From Parabacteroides merdae ATCC 43184 (GTDB taxonomy: Bacteria; Bacteroidota; Bacteroidia; Bacteroidales; Tannerellaceae), in contig NZ_CP102286.1 in the NCBI RefSeq assembly GCF_025151215.1, forward strand, positions 2,542,001 through 2,606,000: a DNA stretch of 64,000 nucleotides, written 5' to 3'. Numbering within the stretch: the stretch's first letter is position 1; every line of letters begins with the position of its first letter. A model generated the notes under the pieces. The model was given only the letters and a program-made list of their open reading frames with translations. It was not told where the DNA came from and did not search any database. Position numbers and translations under genes: made by a program. Shown here piece after piece: positions 16,177 to 25,072 of the stretch.

Positions 16177-16584
16177 ATGAATATATTCTCTGCTTTTGAT
16201 ACGGGTGTCATGGTAGCTCTCTTGCTGGGTATTGAGTTTCTTAGGAGTGATATCCAAACAATTCTCTATTGTAAAAGAAACGATCCCGGGATTTTTAAGA
16301 GCTGCCTGTATACATTATTTATATTGTTGGCAAGTCTTTATTCCATTGTGGCCGGAGCCATGCTTAACCCCGAGCCCGTACCCGTTTATGAATTGATGCC
16401 CGGTTTTCAAATAGGAGTTTATGGTTCTTGTTTTTTGTTTATATTTCTTGTTATCGCCGGTCTTTACCGTAAAATATTACCTCTCGTCCTTTTGGGGTAC
16501 GCTATGGTATATGTAATCGGTGTACTGATACCGTTACTTGGATATGTAGTGTCCATGATGAATTATTTCGCCAGCGTAGGATGA
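16177..16584 (+). CDS. Small integral membrane protein, unknown function
   Basis: A 135-residue protein with four predicted membrane segments (about residues 6-22 VMVALLLGIEFL, 46-64 LFILLASLYSIVAGAML, 83-101 GSCFLFIFLVIAG and 105-128 LPLVLLGYAMVYVIGVLIPLLGY). The ATG at 16177 is used; the frame opens slightly earlier at a TTG. Before the composite transposon inserted, this gene and the integrase gene faced each other, separated by a terminator. It may be cargo of the integrative element. No family is recognised. Confidence 0.6.
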   Translation: MNIFSAFDTGVMVALLLGIEFLRSDIQTILYCKRNDPGIFKSCLYTLFILLASLYSIVAGAMLNPEPVPVYELMPGFQIGVYGSCFLFIFLVIAGLYRKILPLVLLGYAMVYVIGVLIPLLGYVVSMMNYFASVG

Positions 16585-16636
16585 TTATGAAGATCAAAGA
16601 TGTTTTCCAGAGAAAATGGATAACAGACAGTATAAC

Positions 16637-16666
16637 AAAAAGAAGGTATCCTTTTCAGATACCTTC
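16637..16666 (-). terminator. Intrinsic terminator of the integrase gene, now 6.7 kb away from it
   Basis: On the minus strand GAAGGTATC, a 7-base loop, GATACCTTC and then TTTTTG form a rho-independent terminator. It once lay just beyond the integrase stop codon; the composite transposon now separates them. Confidence 0.7.
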
Positions 16667-16984
16667 AATGACGGGCCGGTTGCATATTTACCCTAATTTC
16701 CGCAAGCGAATGAAATCAGAGATTGCCATGCATTTTTTAGTGAGTTTATTATCTTTACATTGTGTTTTAGTGAAACGAAGGTGCCAAAGGTCCACTCTTT
16801 TGCATAACTTCCCCTTACCCCATGAAGCGACTTGAGGCAATACGCATTACCCACCATTAGAATAAGGATTAGCCAAAATCCTGTTGAAAGGCTATTTTAT
16901 ACGCTGGATTCTCGGTATAGATGTTTAGCACGTACGTCCTTGAAGTCCTAATCCACTTTGCGGCAATCGAGATGTATTTGAAAA

Positions 16985-18428
16985 TATTGGTGTCCGGTAA
17001 AAGTTTGACCGAATCAAAAATACAAGGCTGAATCCCCTCTCGGAGGTCCAGCCTTTTTCGTTACCTTTGTTTCTGCTAAAAAATAAATCAATAACGATGA
17101 ACAAAGGTAGTCATTTCAACGGACAGCCGGCATATGGTCAGCTGATAAATTTGCTGGACAAGTCAAAAATTCTCCAAATCAGTCAAGAAAAGGGCGGCGA
17201 ACGGTATGTCAAACACTTTGACGCTTGGCAGCATCTGCTGATAATGTTGTATGCCGTGATCAAACGGTTCGATTCGCTGCGGGAAATCACGGACTCGATG
17301 TTCCCTGAAGCGAGAAAGCTTGCCCATCTTGGGATAAGCATGATGCCCCGGCGCAGTACTCTGTCTGACGCAAATGCACGCAGGTCAGAGGGAATCTTTG
17401 AGGCAATCTATCGCGACCTGTACAAGACATACCGCAACGAACTTTCATCGGACAGCCGAAACAATCCATCTTCCAGTTGGATAAACCGGCTGCAGATTAT
17501 CGATTCGACGACAATCAGCCTGTTCTCCAACCTTATCTTCACGGGAGTCGGACGCCATCCGAAGACGGGGAAGAAGAAAGGCGGCATAAAGGTCCACACC
17601 AATATCCATGCAAACGAGGGAGTTTCTTCAGATATCAGGTTCACATCTGCCGCCACTAATGACAGTTTCATGCTCAAGCCGTCAAATTACACAAGCGGAG
17701 ACATCGTTGCCCTGGACAGGGCCTACATCGATTACGCCAAGTTCGAGGAGCTGAGCCGGGCAGGTGTCATATATGTCACCAAGATGAAGAAGAATCTTGT
17801 CTATGAGGTTTCTGCTGATACGATATACATGACAGAAAGTGGGTTGATGGCACTTCGGGAACGCCATGTGACATTCACGAAGAAGGTCAAAGATGGCGAC
17901 GATATAAAGCACCATGCACGCATAGTCACCTACGTCGACCAAAAGAAAAGAGGGGCCAAGCTCATATCCCTCCTCACAAACGACATGGAGATGAGCGCCG
18001 AGGATATTGTGGCAATCTACCGGAAACGCTGGGAGATAGAGCTGTTGTTCAAGCAGATAAAGCAGAACTTCCCCCTTCGGTACTTTTACGGCGAAAGCGC
18101 CAATGCCATCAAAATCCAGATATGGATAACCCTCATCGCCAACCTTCTACTGATGGTGCTGAAGAAACGCATCAAACGCAGCTGGAGCTTCTCGGGATTG
18201 GCAACAATGGTCAGAATCATGTTAATGTATTACGTCAACCTCTACACCTTCCTCGAAGAACCCGACAAAGACTGGTCAAAACTGGTAGCCGAGGCAGAAT
18301 CGCCACCCAAGGAACTCCTGCTCTTTGGATAGAGGGGCTTACCAGACAAAACAAACACCCGCAATGCCTATCAAGTGACACTGCGGGTAGGCGAATCGTA
18401 CTACACTAAACTTTAGCGGACAGCAATG
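16985..18428 (+). mobile_element. IS4-type insertion sequence inside IS1380
   Basis: A 1444-bp element with imperfect terminal inverted repeats: ATTGGTGTCCGGTAAAAGTT at the left and ATTGCTGTCCGCTAAAGTTT on the reverse strand at the right. The 9-bp sequence ATTTGAAAA is directly repeated at 16976-16984 and 18429-18437 and occurs once in the uninterrupted right IS1380 copy, which proves the insertion and its boundaries to within a base. Confidence 0.9.
17097..18332 (+). CDS. IS4 family transposase (DUF4372 N-terminus)
   Basis: A 411-residue DDE transposase. An N-terminal DUF4372-like region (GQLINLLDKSKILQISQEKG through the HFDAWQHLLIMLYAV block) precedes the DDE_Tnp_1 core: the first Asp in QIIDSTTISLF, the second in DIVALDRAYIDYAKF, and the YREK-like signature in YRKRWEIELLFKQIKQNF, where the Glu is the third catalytic residue. 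Length is normal and no stop interrupts it. The ATG at 17097 (MNKGSHFNGQPAY) follows a TACCTTTG -7 box at 17062-17069. It looks functional. Confidence 0.9.
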   Translation: MNKGSHFNGQPAYGQLINLLDKSKILQISQEKGGERYVKHFDAWQHLLIMLYAVIKRFDSLREITDSMFPEARKLAHLGISMMPRRSTLSDANARRSEGIFEAIYRDLYKTYRNELSSDSRNNPSSSWINRLQIIDSTTISLFSNLIFTGVGRHPKTGKKKGGIKVHTNIHANEGVSSDIRFTSAATNDSFMLKPSNYTSGDIVALDRAYIDYAKFEELSRAGVIYVTKMKKNLVYEVSADTIYMTESGLMALRERHVTFTKKVKDGDDIKHHARIVTYVDQKKRGAKLISLLTNDMEMSAEDIVAIYRKRWEIELLFKQIKQNFPLRYFYGESANAIKIQIWITLIANLLLMVLKKRIKRSWSFSGLATMVRIMLMYYVNLYTFLEEPDKDWSKLVAEAESPPKELLLFG

Positions 18429-19745
18429 ATTTGAAAACGAAAGTCTTAATACGACTCGATATGGATAGGCCAAAATCCTTAACGTTTAATTTTCGGATGA
18501 TTGTTTTGTAGAAGTTCCTTATCAATGCAGTCATCAGCAGGTATACTGCATTTTCTGCCATGAATGACTTTGGCAAATGTTTCCATCCAAACCCGTTGTT
18601 CATGTCATCGAGGATTCTTTCCTTCCCACCGCACAGGTTATAGAACTCTACGACATCCCTTATGTCGGATTCGAAATCATTGGTAAGGATACACCGGTAG
18701 GTATATTCTCCTTCCCATAGCTCCCGTATGTCATCTGTTCTTCTTTGTCTTTGGATGACAAGACGGTATGGTTTCCCCTTCCACTTTTCTACGACAATCG
18801 AATTCAGCTCGAACCTGATTCCGTTGATCTCCTCAGCCTTCCATCCCCTGAGGGCGAACATGTCATCGTAAAAAGCGGAGCATCTGTTGGCTCTGATATA
18901 GAAGTACTTGCAATGGGCCTTGACGGTATCTACAATCTCTTCGGAGCACGACCCACAATCCATACGAGCTCTATTTATATGAATGCCGTTACATTCCAGC
19001 CTGGTGAAGATTCTTTCCAATGTACACTGCTGGCAGAACCGGACATTCGTGTTGCCATCCCGATTTTCAATGCCGACAATATGGTCACCTATAACGGCCA
19101 CTCCCGGGCTGTATCCTGTGAACTTCTTGTATGTACGTTTGGCATCATACTTCTCCGTTTCAATGAACTGGTGGTCAAAATCCAGATCGTAACCCTGCTC
19201 CTGACATAATTCTCCGGTAGCAATGAGAGACTTGACCAACAATTCGTTCATTGTGTCAGCTGTATTGAAGTCATATGATTTACCTGAGTCTGGAGATGAA
19301 TACGTTATGTTGTCTGTAGTCAGTTCTTTTATGGCGCGAAGAATCGTGTCTGCGCTGCAGGTTTTAAGTTTGGGATGCAGGGAAAGATGGGGCATGAGAT
19401 GAGTGGATATGTCTTCAATGCACGAGCCGCCACAGAAGAATACGCACATGAGAGAACGGATGATTTCACTGTATTGGTAACCATAGGTTCTGCTACGCAG
19501 TCCTAATGTGGAGTCGATTACGTCCGATAAAAGAGCATCAAATTGCTCCATGATTGAAAATATTCCGCCAAAAGGTGTGATTGAATCGAATTTTATTTGT
19601 ACTTTAGCCATGTCTGCTGAAGATTGGTTTGATTTTTATTGCAACACGAAGTTAAGTGAATCTTCTGACATGACAAAGCACTGGGTAATACATTACTACT
19701 CAGTGCTTTAAATTATTCTTGTACAAAAGTGTTGCGGAAATTAGG

Positions 19746-19878
19746 TATATCAACAATTGAGGAAGCGTTATGCTTGTTTTGTTGTGACTCCACTCAAAAT
19801 GCGGTGTTCCGGTTTCACGCTTCCATGTATTATCAGGTTCTTCCAAGAAACCTGGAAGGCGTAAAATAATCCACATTT
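19746..19878 (+). promoter_or_regulatory. Leader region between IS1380 end and lipoprotein gene
   Basis: This 133-bp stretch separates the inner end of the left IS1380 from the cargo gene. Related Bacteroides IS1380 elements are known to carry outward promoters that drive neighbouring genes, so the element may express the cargo. No perfect TAnnTTTG box is visible here, so the promoter is inferred from the family, not seen. Confidence 0.25.
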
Positions 19879-21246
19879 ATGAAGCAGTATTGGTCTTTTT
19901 TCAAATCGGGCAAGTTTGCTTTTCTTGCCTTGTTCTTCGTATCACTTACGGTAATATCTTGTGACAACGATGACGATAACAATGTTTCTCCCGATCCGCC
20001 TATTGAGAAAGGCGAAATTGAGCTTGCAGAAAATGCCCAAGCTCTCAACTATTTTGATTTTATCAATCCGAACGATGTGGAGATCTTAAATGCTGACACA
20101 ACACAGATTCGTGTGAGCCAGGCATACCTGGATAAGATAAAGACAAAGGTAAACAAGAACGATGTGTTGTCTATATGGCGCAGCATTGACACGCCACCTT
20201 TCATTCGGAAGGTATCAAATGTATCGGCAAACGGAAAGGATGCTATTCTGACGACAACCCAAGGTACATTGGCAGACCTGATAGAGCATGGCGACTTCAA
20301 GCTGAGCACGGAATTGTATGTTAACTACGGCGAGAAAGGCTTGAAGAACCGTTATTCCAAAGACGGCGTTTATCATCCCAGCGTGGTTATCTTCAGCGGT
20401 ACAGAAGACAATGGCAAAAAGTATGCAACAGCCGAAGAGCTGCTGGCCCAAGAAGCTACATGGCATATTTTCAACAAGGATGGAATAACCAATTATTCAT
20501 ACGAAGAAAAAGGCTTACGCATTGGACTGAAGGATGTACAGACCCACACAGCATTAGACCTTGAAATCGGCATCAACATTTCCTGGTTCAAATTACGTAA
20601 CTTTGATTGCTACTTCACAGGTGAGTACAAACTGGATGGTCCTCTGTTCGTTGAATGGGATGTGAAGGATAAATCAAGCGGCGGTGAAGTCCCATTAGTC
20701 TATTATCCTCCTATTGTAGTTGTATTCCCGATAGCAGGTCCCATTCACATTTCGGTCATGGTTATACCCACTTTAACTATGGACTGTAATGCACATGCAA
20801 AAGGCACGATAGGCATAACTCTGCCCATGACTTTTGATTCTTCCTTTAAGCTGGGTCCTTCCTATGCAAGAGACAGAGGCTGGGTCTTTTATAAAGAATA
20901 CAACCATTCGTTTAACTGCTATGTAGATCGAACCAACATCACTTACTCTGGTGAAGTGGCTGCAAGCCTGGGTGTATATTTCAAGACGGAAGTCAATATA
21001 GCCTATTGCGGAGGTCCTTTCGTTAAAGTAGGTCCTTCTGTTTCAACAGATCTGTCTGCAAGTGTAGTAACGGGTTCCGACTATCAGTTCAAGGTCAACA
21101 CCAGCGGCAAGTTTAAGCTGGCCGGTAAGACAGGAGCCGAATTGCATATAGTGGGATATTCGTTAGGCAAGTGGGAAACGGAATATGTTTTAGCGGAGAA
21201 AGATGCCTGGAATAAAGAATTTATAGTAGATATGTGGCCTAAGTAG
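19879..21246 (+). CDS. Secreted lipoprotein of unknown function, transposon cargo
   Basis: A 455-residue protein with a type II signal peptide: basic start, hydrophobic stretch (FAFLALFFVSLTV) and lipobox VIS-C at about residue 29, followed by an Asp/Asn-rich linker (DNDDDNN). The acidic residues after the lipid cysteine resemble surface-export signals in Bacteroidetes. The body looks all-beta, with repeated short strands such as IAGPIHISVMVIPTLTMD and later GEVAASLGVYFKTEVNIAYC. No known domain, protease motif or resistance function is recognised. It is the only intact gene between the two IS1380 copies. Confidence 0.72.
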   Translation: MKQYWSFFKSGKFAFLALFFVSLTVISCDNDDDNNVSPDPPIEKGEIELAENAQALNYFDFINPNDVEILNADTTQIRVSQAYLDKIKTKVNKNDVLSIWRSIDTPPFIRKVSNVSANGKDAILTTTQGTLADLIEHGDFKLSTELYVNYGEKGLKNRYSKDGVYHPSVVIFSGTEDNGKKYATAEELLAQEATWHIFNKDGITNYSYEEKGLRIGLKDVQTHTALDLEIGINISWFKLRNFDCYFTGEYKLDGPLFVEWDVKDKSSGGEVPLVYYPPIVVVFPIAGPIHISVMVIPTLTMDCNAHAKGTIGITLPMTFDSSFKLGPSYARDRGWVFYKEYNHSFNCYVDRTNITYSGEVAASLGVYFKTEVNIAYCGGPFVKVGPSVSTDLSASVVTGSDYQFKVNTSGKFKLAGKTGAELHIVGYSLGKWETEYVLAEKDAWNKEFIVDMWPK

Positions 21247-21834
21247 GGCTTTTAGCGGATAAACCTCAATCAGTCATTAGAACGAGAAAAGTAAAGCGAC
21301 TGACTATTTTTATTCGTTCTAACGACCGAATTGGGTTAAAAGAGACAAAATGGGCGAGGAAGACCACTGAGCTTTCAGCCTATTTTGTGACTTTCACTTA
21401 TAGTCTAAAACGATATAGCATTAATGAATTGTCTTCCTCGTCCATATTGGGTATGATATACGAATAATAATAGGGTGCCATATATCCCATTACTCTAAAA
21501 TTCGTAGGAACGGATACATCTGCAATGAGCTTACCTTCTTTATAAATTTGCAGCCCATCTTTTTCTATATCCTTCTTTTTATACGATCTGAATAAAGATT
21601 GATTGCTGATTACGTGTGTTGAAAATAGTTTAGGATATCTTTTGTCCGCCTGACTACTCTAATGCTATCCACTTTCTATCCACCCTTATTTTTGTGACAG
21701 ACTGTTGGCTGGATGCTCGTGGAAAATCGTTACTTTTGCAGCCGTTTTCAGGCAGGATAGGTTCATGTAATTGGGATAAAGTGGCATTAGCCGTAGGAAT
21801 TCCTGCATCAGAAAGTGATTATTATCAACATAAA
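21247..21834. other. Cargo intergenic region
   Basis: Apart from the 3' gene fragment described separately, this stretch holds an imperfect inverted repeat (TTAGAACGA at about 21278 and TCGTTCTAA at about 21313) just beyond the lipoprotein stop, which may act as its terminator. I see no other gene up to the IS1380 end at 21835. Confidence 0.4.
21398..21655 (-). pseudogene. 3' fragment of a 6-bladed beta-propeller / DUF4221-like gene
   Basis: The minus strand has an open stretch ending at 21398 that reads VISNQSLFRSYKKKDIEKDG, then IYKEGKLIADVSVPTNFRVM, then YMAPYYYSYIIPNMDEEDNS and the terminal LMLYRFRL. It resembles the C-terminal end of Bacteroidetes 6-bladed beta-propeller lipoproteins (similarity from memory). 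Upstream, stops appear in frame near 21660 and no start is present, so only the 3' remnant survives. It was probably carried along when the IS1380 pair trapped this piece of DNA. Confidence 0.55.
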
Positions 21835-23434
21835 CCTAATTTCCGCAACACTTTTGTATAAGAATAATTTAAAGCAGTGAGTAGTAATATATTACTCAGT
21901 GCTTTGTCATGTTCGAAGATTTACTTAACTTCGTGTTGCGTAAAAATCAAACCAATCTTCAGCAGACATGGCTAAAGTACAAATAAAATTCGATTCAATC
22001 ACACCTTTTGGCGGAATATTTTCAATCATGGAGCAATTTGATGCTCTTTTATCGGACGTAATCGACTCCACATTAGGACTGCGTAGCAGAACCTATGGTT
22101 ACCAATACAGTGAAATCATCCGTTCTCTCATGTGCGTATTCTTCTGTGGCGGCTCGTGCATTGAAGACATATCCACTCATCTCATGCCCCATCTTTCCCT
22201 GCATCCCAAACTTAAAACCTGCAGCGCAGACACGATTCTTCGCGCCATAAAAGAACTGACTACAGACAACATAACGTATTCATCTCCAGACTCAGGTAAA
22301 TCATATGACTTCAATACAGCTGACACAATGACCGAATTGTTGGTCAAGTCTCTCATTGCTACCGGAGAATTATGTCAGGAGCAGGGTTACGATCTGGATT
22401 TTGACCACCAGTTCATTGAAACGGAGAAGTATGATGCCAAACGTACATACAAGAAGTTCACAGGATACAGCCCGGGAGTGGCCGTTATAGGTGACCATAT
22501 TGTCGGCATTGAAAATCGGGATGGCAACACGAATGTCCGGTTCTGTCAGCAGTGTACATTGGAAAGAATCTTCACCAGGCTGGAATGGAACGGCATTCAT
22601 ATAAATAGAGCCCGTATGGATTGTGGGTCGTGCTCCGAAGAGATTGTAGATACCGTCAAGGCCCATTGCAAGTACTTCTATATCAGAGCCAACAGATGCT
22701 CCGCTTTTTATGAAGACATGTTCGCTCTCAGGGGATGGAAAGCTGAGGAAATCAACGGGATCAGGTTTGAGTTGAACTCGATTGTCGTAGAAAAATGGAA
22801 GGGGAAACCATACCGTCTTGTCATCCAAAGACAAAGAAGAGCAGATGACATACGGGAGCTATGGGAAGGAGAATATACCTACCGGTGTATCCTTACCAAT
22901 GATTTCGAATCCGATATAAGGGATGTCGTAGAGTTCTATAACCTGCGCGGTGGGAAGGAAAGAATCCTCGATGACATGAACAACGGGTTTGGATGGAAAC
23001 ATTTGCCAAAGTCATTCATGGCAGAAAATGCAGTATACCTGCTGATGACTGCATTGATAAGGAACTTCTACAAAACGATCATCCGAAAATTAAACGTTAA
23101 GGATTTTGGCCTATCCATATCGAGTCGTATTAAGACTTTCGTTTTCAAATACATCTCGGTTGCCGCAAAGTGGATTAGGACTTCAAGGACGTACGTGCTA
23201 AACATCTATACCGAGAATCCAGCGTATAAAATAGCCTTTCAACAGGATTTTGGCTAATCCTTATTCTAATGGTGGGTAATGCGTATTGCCTCAAGTCGCT
23301 TCATGGGGTAAGGGGAAGTTATGCAAAAGAGTGGACCTTTGGCACCTTCGTTTCACTAAAACACAATGTAAAGATAATAAACTCACTAAAAAATGCATGG
23401 CAATCTCTGATTTCATTCGCTTGCGGAAATTAGG
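21835..23434 (+). mobile_element. Right IS1380 copy, intact
   Basis: A 1600-bp element with inverted ends CCTAATTTCCGCAACACTT and, on the reverse strand, CCTAATTTCCGCAAGCG. Size and transposase resemble the IS612-IS615 group of Bacteroides IS1380 elements (comparison from memory). It is the probable source of transposase for the composite unit. Confidence 0.88.
21968..23257 (+). CDS. IS1380 family transposase, full length
   Basis: A 429-residue DDE transposase of the IS1380 family. The first acidic motif is in DLDFDHQFIETEKYDAKRTY (about residues 140-159). RMDCGSCSEEIVDTV (about 215-229) carries the second conserved Asp. The region IRDVVEFYNLRGGKERILDD (about 317-336) contains the YxxRGxxE-like signature with the third acidic residue. 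The N-terminus MAKVQIKFDSITPFGGIF is typical. No internal stop is seen. Compared with the split copy it has Arg instead of Cys in the signature (LRGGKE versus LCGGKE), so only this copy carries the canonical residue. Confidence 0.92.
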   Translation: MAKVQIKFDSITPFGGIFSIMEQFDALLSDVIDSTLGLRSRTYGYQYSEIIRSLMCVFFCGGSCIEDISTHLMPHLSLHPKLKTCSADTILRAIKELTTDNITYSSPDSGKSYDFNTADTMTELLVKSLIATGELCQEQGYDLDFDHQFIETEKYDAKRTYKKFTGYSPGVAVIGDHIVGIENRDGNTNVRFCQQCTLERIFTRLEWNGIHINRARMDCGSCSEEIVDTVKAHCKYFYIRANRCSAFYEDMFALRGWKAEEINGIRFELNSIVVEKWKGKPYRLVIQRQRRADDIRELWEGEYTYRCILTNDFESDIRDVVEFYNLRGGKERILDDMNNGFGWKHLPKSFMAENAVYLLMTALIRNFYKTIIRKLNVKDFGLSISSRIKTFVFKYISVAAKWIRTSRTYVLNIYTENPAYKIAFQQDFG

Positions 23435-23435
23435 T

Positions 23436-24671
23436 TTACCATTCCAGACGTTCCTTCACATTGTTCATCGCCTCTTTCAGGCTGCTGTTCATGACCCGCG
23501 CATAATGCTGCGTCATGCGTGTGGAGGCATGTCCGAGCATGACGGACACGTCCTGCAAGGGTACATTGTTGGCGAGCGTGACGGTGGTCCCGAAAGTGTG
23601 CCTGGCCACATGCGTGGTCAGATTTTTCTTTATGCCGCAGAAATCGGCGATTTCCTTGAGGTAGCTGTTCATTTTCTGGTTGCACATGACAGGCAGGCAG
23701 CATCCTTTCTTTACGCAGATCGGATGTTCCCTGTATTTCTCCAATATGGCCAGTGGAACGGGCAGCAGCGGGATGTTGCTGATGGAAGACGCTTTTCTGC
23801 GGTGTTCCAACTTGACCCTTCCCTTCCTTATCCACCAGTCACCGAGATTGTCCTGTACCAGGTTTTCACCACTCAGAGTGGCGACATCGGAGAACGCCAG
23901 ACCGGTGAAGCACGCGAAGACAAATATGTCCCTGACCAGCTCGAGCCGTGGGATGGTGAATTTCTTTTTCATGACGGCCTGCAACTCGTCGTAGGTCAGG
24001 AATACCGGATCGGTCTCGTCCTGTTCCATCTTGTAACCGTAAAAGGGATTCTTACGCATCCATTCCTTTGCCAATGCCATGTTGGTGAATTTCTTGAAAC
24101 ATTTCATGTAGCGGACTATCGTGTTACGGCACAGTCCCCCCTCCGTTTTCAGGTAAATGTCAAACGCGCGGATGAACTCCGGTGTCAGCTCATGGAAGGT
24201 GATATCCTCCTTGCCGTAATAAGAGGGGATAAGCCGCTGCAATTTCTTCACCACGTTCTTGTACCGGTTGATCGTAACGGGAGAGTAGTCTATGCCTGTC
24301 AGTGTTTCCATTTCCTTGATGCCATCCTGCATGGTACCGAGCAATGTACGCATTTCGGTGTCTTTCCCGAAAACACGTTTCAGGATCAGTTTCGGGGTAA
24401 TCAGGGCCTGTTCCAATACCAGTTCCTTGTGTTTCTCGAGGGCACGTGCGTGTAACTCCGCAATATAGGTATTCAATGCGATGGATGCCCTGTCCCTGCC
24501 CTTGCTGCATCCTTTGGCCGCATTCCATAAGTTCAGAGGCACGCTTCTTTGGATACGGGCATCGTCGTAGCTCCCGTTGATGGTTATCCGCATCAGTACG
24601 GGGGCCTCACCGTTTTTCAACAATTTCGTTTTGAGCACGAAAAAAAGAATGTTCATTGTTCCTTGTTTCAT
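23436..24671 (-). CDS. Tyrosine recombinase (integrase) of the integrative element
   Basis: A 411-residue site-specific integrase of the Bacteroidales type. It has an N-terminal arm-binding region (MNILFFVLKTKLLKNGEAPV through RIQRSVPLNLW), a SAM-like core-binding region (about 110-210) and a catalytic domain. The catalytic domain shows HVARHTFGTT (His-x-x-Arg), LGHAST (His) and the nucleophile Tyr in MTQHYARV. The usual first Arg position reads TGLAFSDV, with Ala, as in many Bacteroidetes integrases. The start at 24671 (MKQGTMNILFF) is chosen because upstream residues do not look like protein. It reads away from tRNA-Phe. The TTTAC duplication of the composite transposon covers its stop codon but leaves the protein intact. 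Confidence 0.9.
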   Translation of the reverse strand: MKQGTMNILFFVLKTKLLKNGEAPVLMRITINGSYDDARIQRSVPLNLWNAAKGCSKGRDRASIALNTYIAELHARALEKHKELVLEQALITPKLILKRVFGKDTEMRTLLGTMQDGIKEMETLTGIDYSPVTINRYKNVVKKLQRLIPSYYGKEDITFHELTPEFIRAFDIYLKTEGGLCRNTIVRYMKCFKKFTNMALAKEWMRKNPFYGYKMEQDETDPVFLTYDELQAVMKKKFTIPRLELVRDIFVFACFTGLAFSDVATLSGENLVQDNLGDWWIRKGRVKLEHRRKASSISNIPLLPVPLAILEKYREHPICVKKGCCLPVMCNQKMNSYLKEIADFCGIKKNLTTHVARHTFGTTVTLANNVPLQDVSVMLGHASTRMTQHYARVMNSSLKEAMNNVKERLEW

Positions 24672-24804
24672 CACTTTTGTTTTTTTAGAGGTGTTACATC
24701 CAATTGTTTCGTCAAAACCGGATGGCATGAGGACGTGAAACGAAATGTTAAATTCGGTGGCTTTTTTGAGGGACTTGTGGAATAGCCATAAAAATCCCAT
24801 TTTT

Positions 24805-24860
24805 ATCAGGTTCGAATTGCCTTTTGTATCCCGGGTTCGATTCCTTTTTTTATCCCGATG
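24805..24860. repeat. Imperfect tandem repeats upstream of the integrase, candidate arm sites
   Basis: Two imperfect units (TATCAGGTTCGAATTGCCTT and TATCCCGGGTTCGATTCCTT) and a third partial TATCCCG lie between integrase and tRNA-Phe. The second contains GGTTCGATTCC, identical to the T-arm of the tRNA but on the opposite strand. Integrases of this class bind short repeated arm-type sites near att, so these are candidates; no direct proof is visible. Confidence 0.35.
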
Positions 24861-25072
24861 GGAAATACCGAATTTTTAAATTTATTTCACATTTTCAACT
24901 CCATCCGGTCATGTGTGCAAAATTACTTTTTCACACCGGAGATTGAAATTGTCAAACAGTTGAAAAACAATGAAGTATGATACATATTTATGGCTTTTTC
25001 AAAAGCCTTAAAAAAAGCCACTGAACTGGCAAAATCCAACTTCACAAATATGTAATGAAATGCGTAGCGAGG

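Larger units (their letters stand above)
16869..19611 (-). pseudogene. IS1380 family transposase gene split by an IS4-type insertion
   Basis: The first 390 or so residues are open from the ATG at 19611 and match the intact right copy with only a few substitutions (for example Asn for Thr after NTADTM). The frame then runs into the inserted element and ends at 18406 with the foreign tail SLLSAKV instead of YISVAAKWIRTSRTYV. The displaced 3' end with the original stop is at 16869-16984. The lost tail is short and beyond the catalytic core, so residual activity cannot be excluded. Confidence 0.88.
16692..19745 (-). mobile_element. Left IS1380 copy, interrupted by an IS4-type element
   Basis: This is about 1600 bp of IS1380 sequence (16692-16984 plus 18429-19745), almost identical to the right copy but inverted. 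Ends read CCTAATTTCCGCAAGCG on the left and CCTAATTTCCGCAACACTT (reverse strand) on the right. The IS4-type element sits within the last part of the transposase gene, so this copy cannot make full-length transposase. It can still serve as a transposon end if the right copy supplies the enzyme. Confidence 0.88.
16692..23434. mobile_element. IS1380-based composite transposon with 5-bp target duplication
   Basis: Two IS1380 copies in opposite orientation bracket 2.1 kb of cargo. The outer ends both read CCTAATTTCCGCAAGCG inward, and TTTAC occurs directly outside both ends (16687-16691 and 23435-23439). No matching duplication is seen at the inner ends. This is the signature of one transposition event of the whole unit. 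The target was the stop codon of the tyrosine integrase, which is restored by the duplication. Confidence 0.85.

Noticed and set aside
16581-16835. Plus-strand 84-codon frame
   Set aside because: It crosses the integrase terminator, the TTTAC duplication and the IS1380 end, so it is an accidental composite.
18745-19209. 154-codon frame antisense to IS1380 transposase, also in the right copy at 22370-22834
   Set aside because: It is found in both copies only because they are the same IS; the opposite strand encodes the known transposase.
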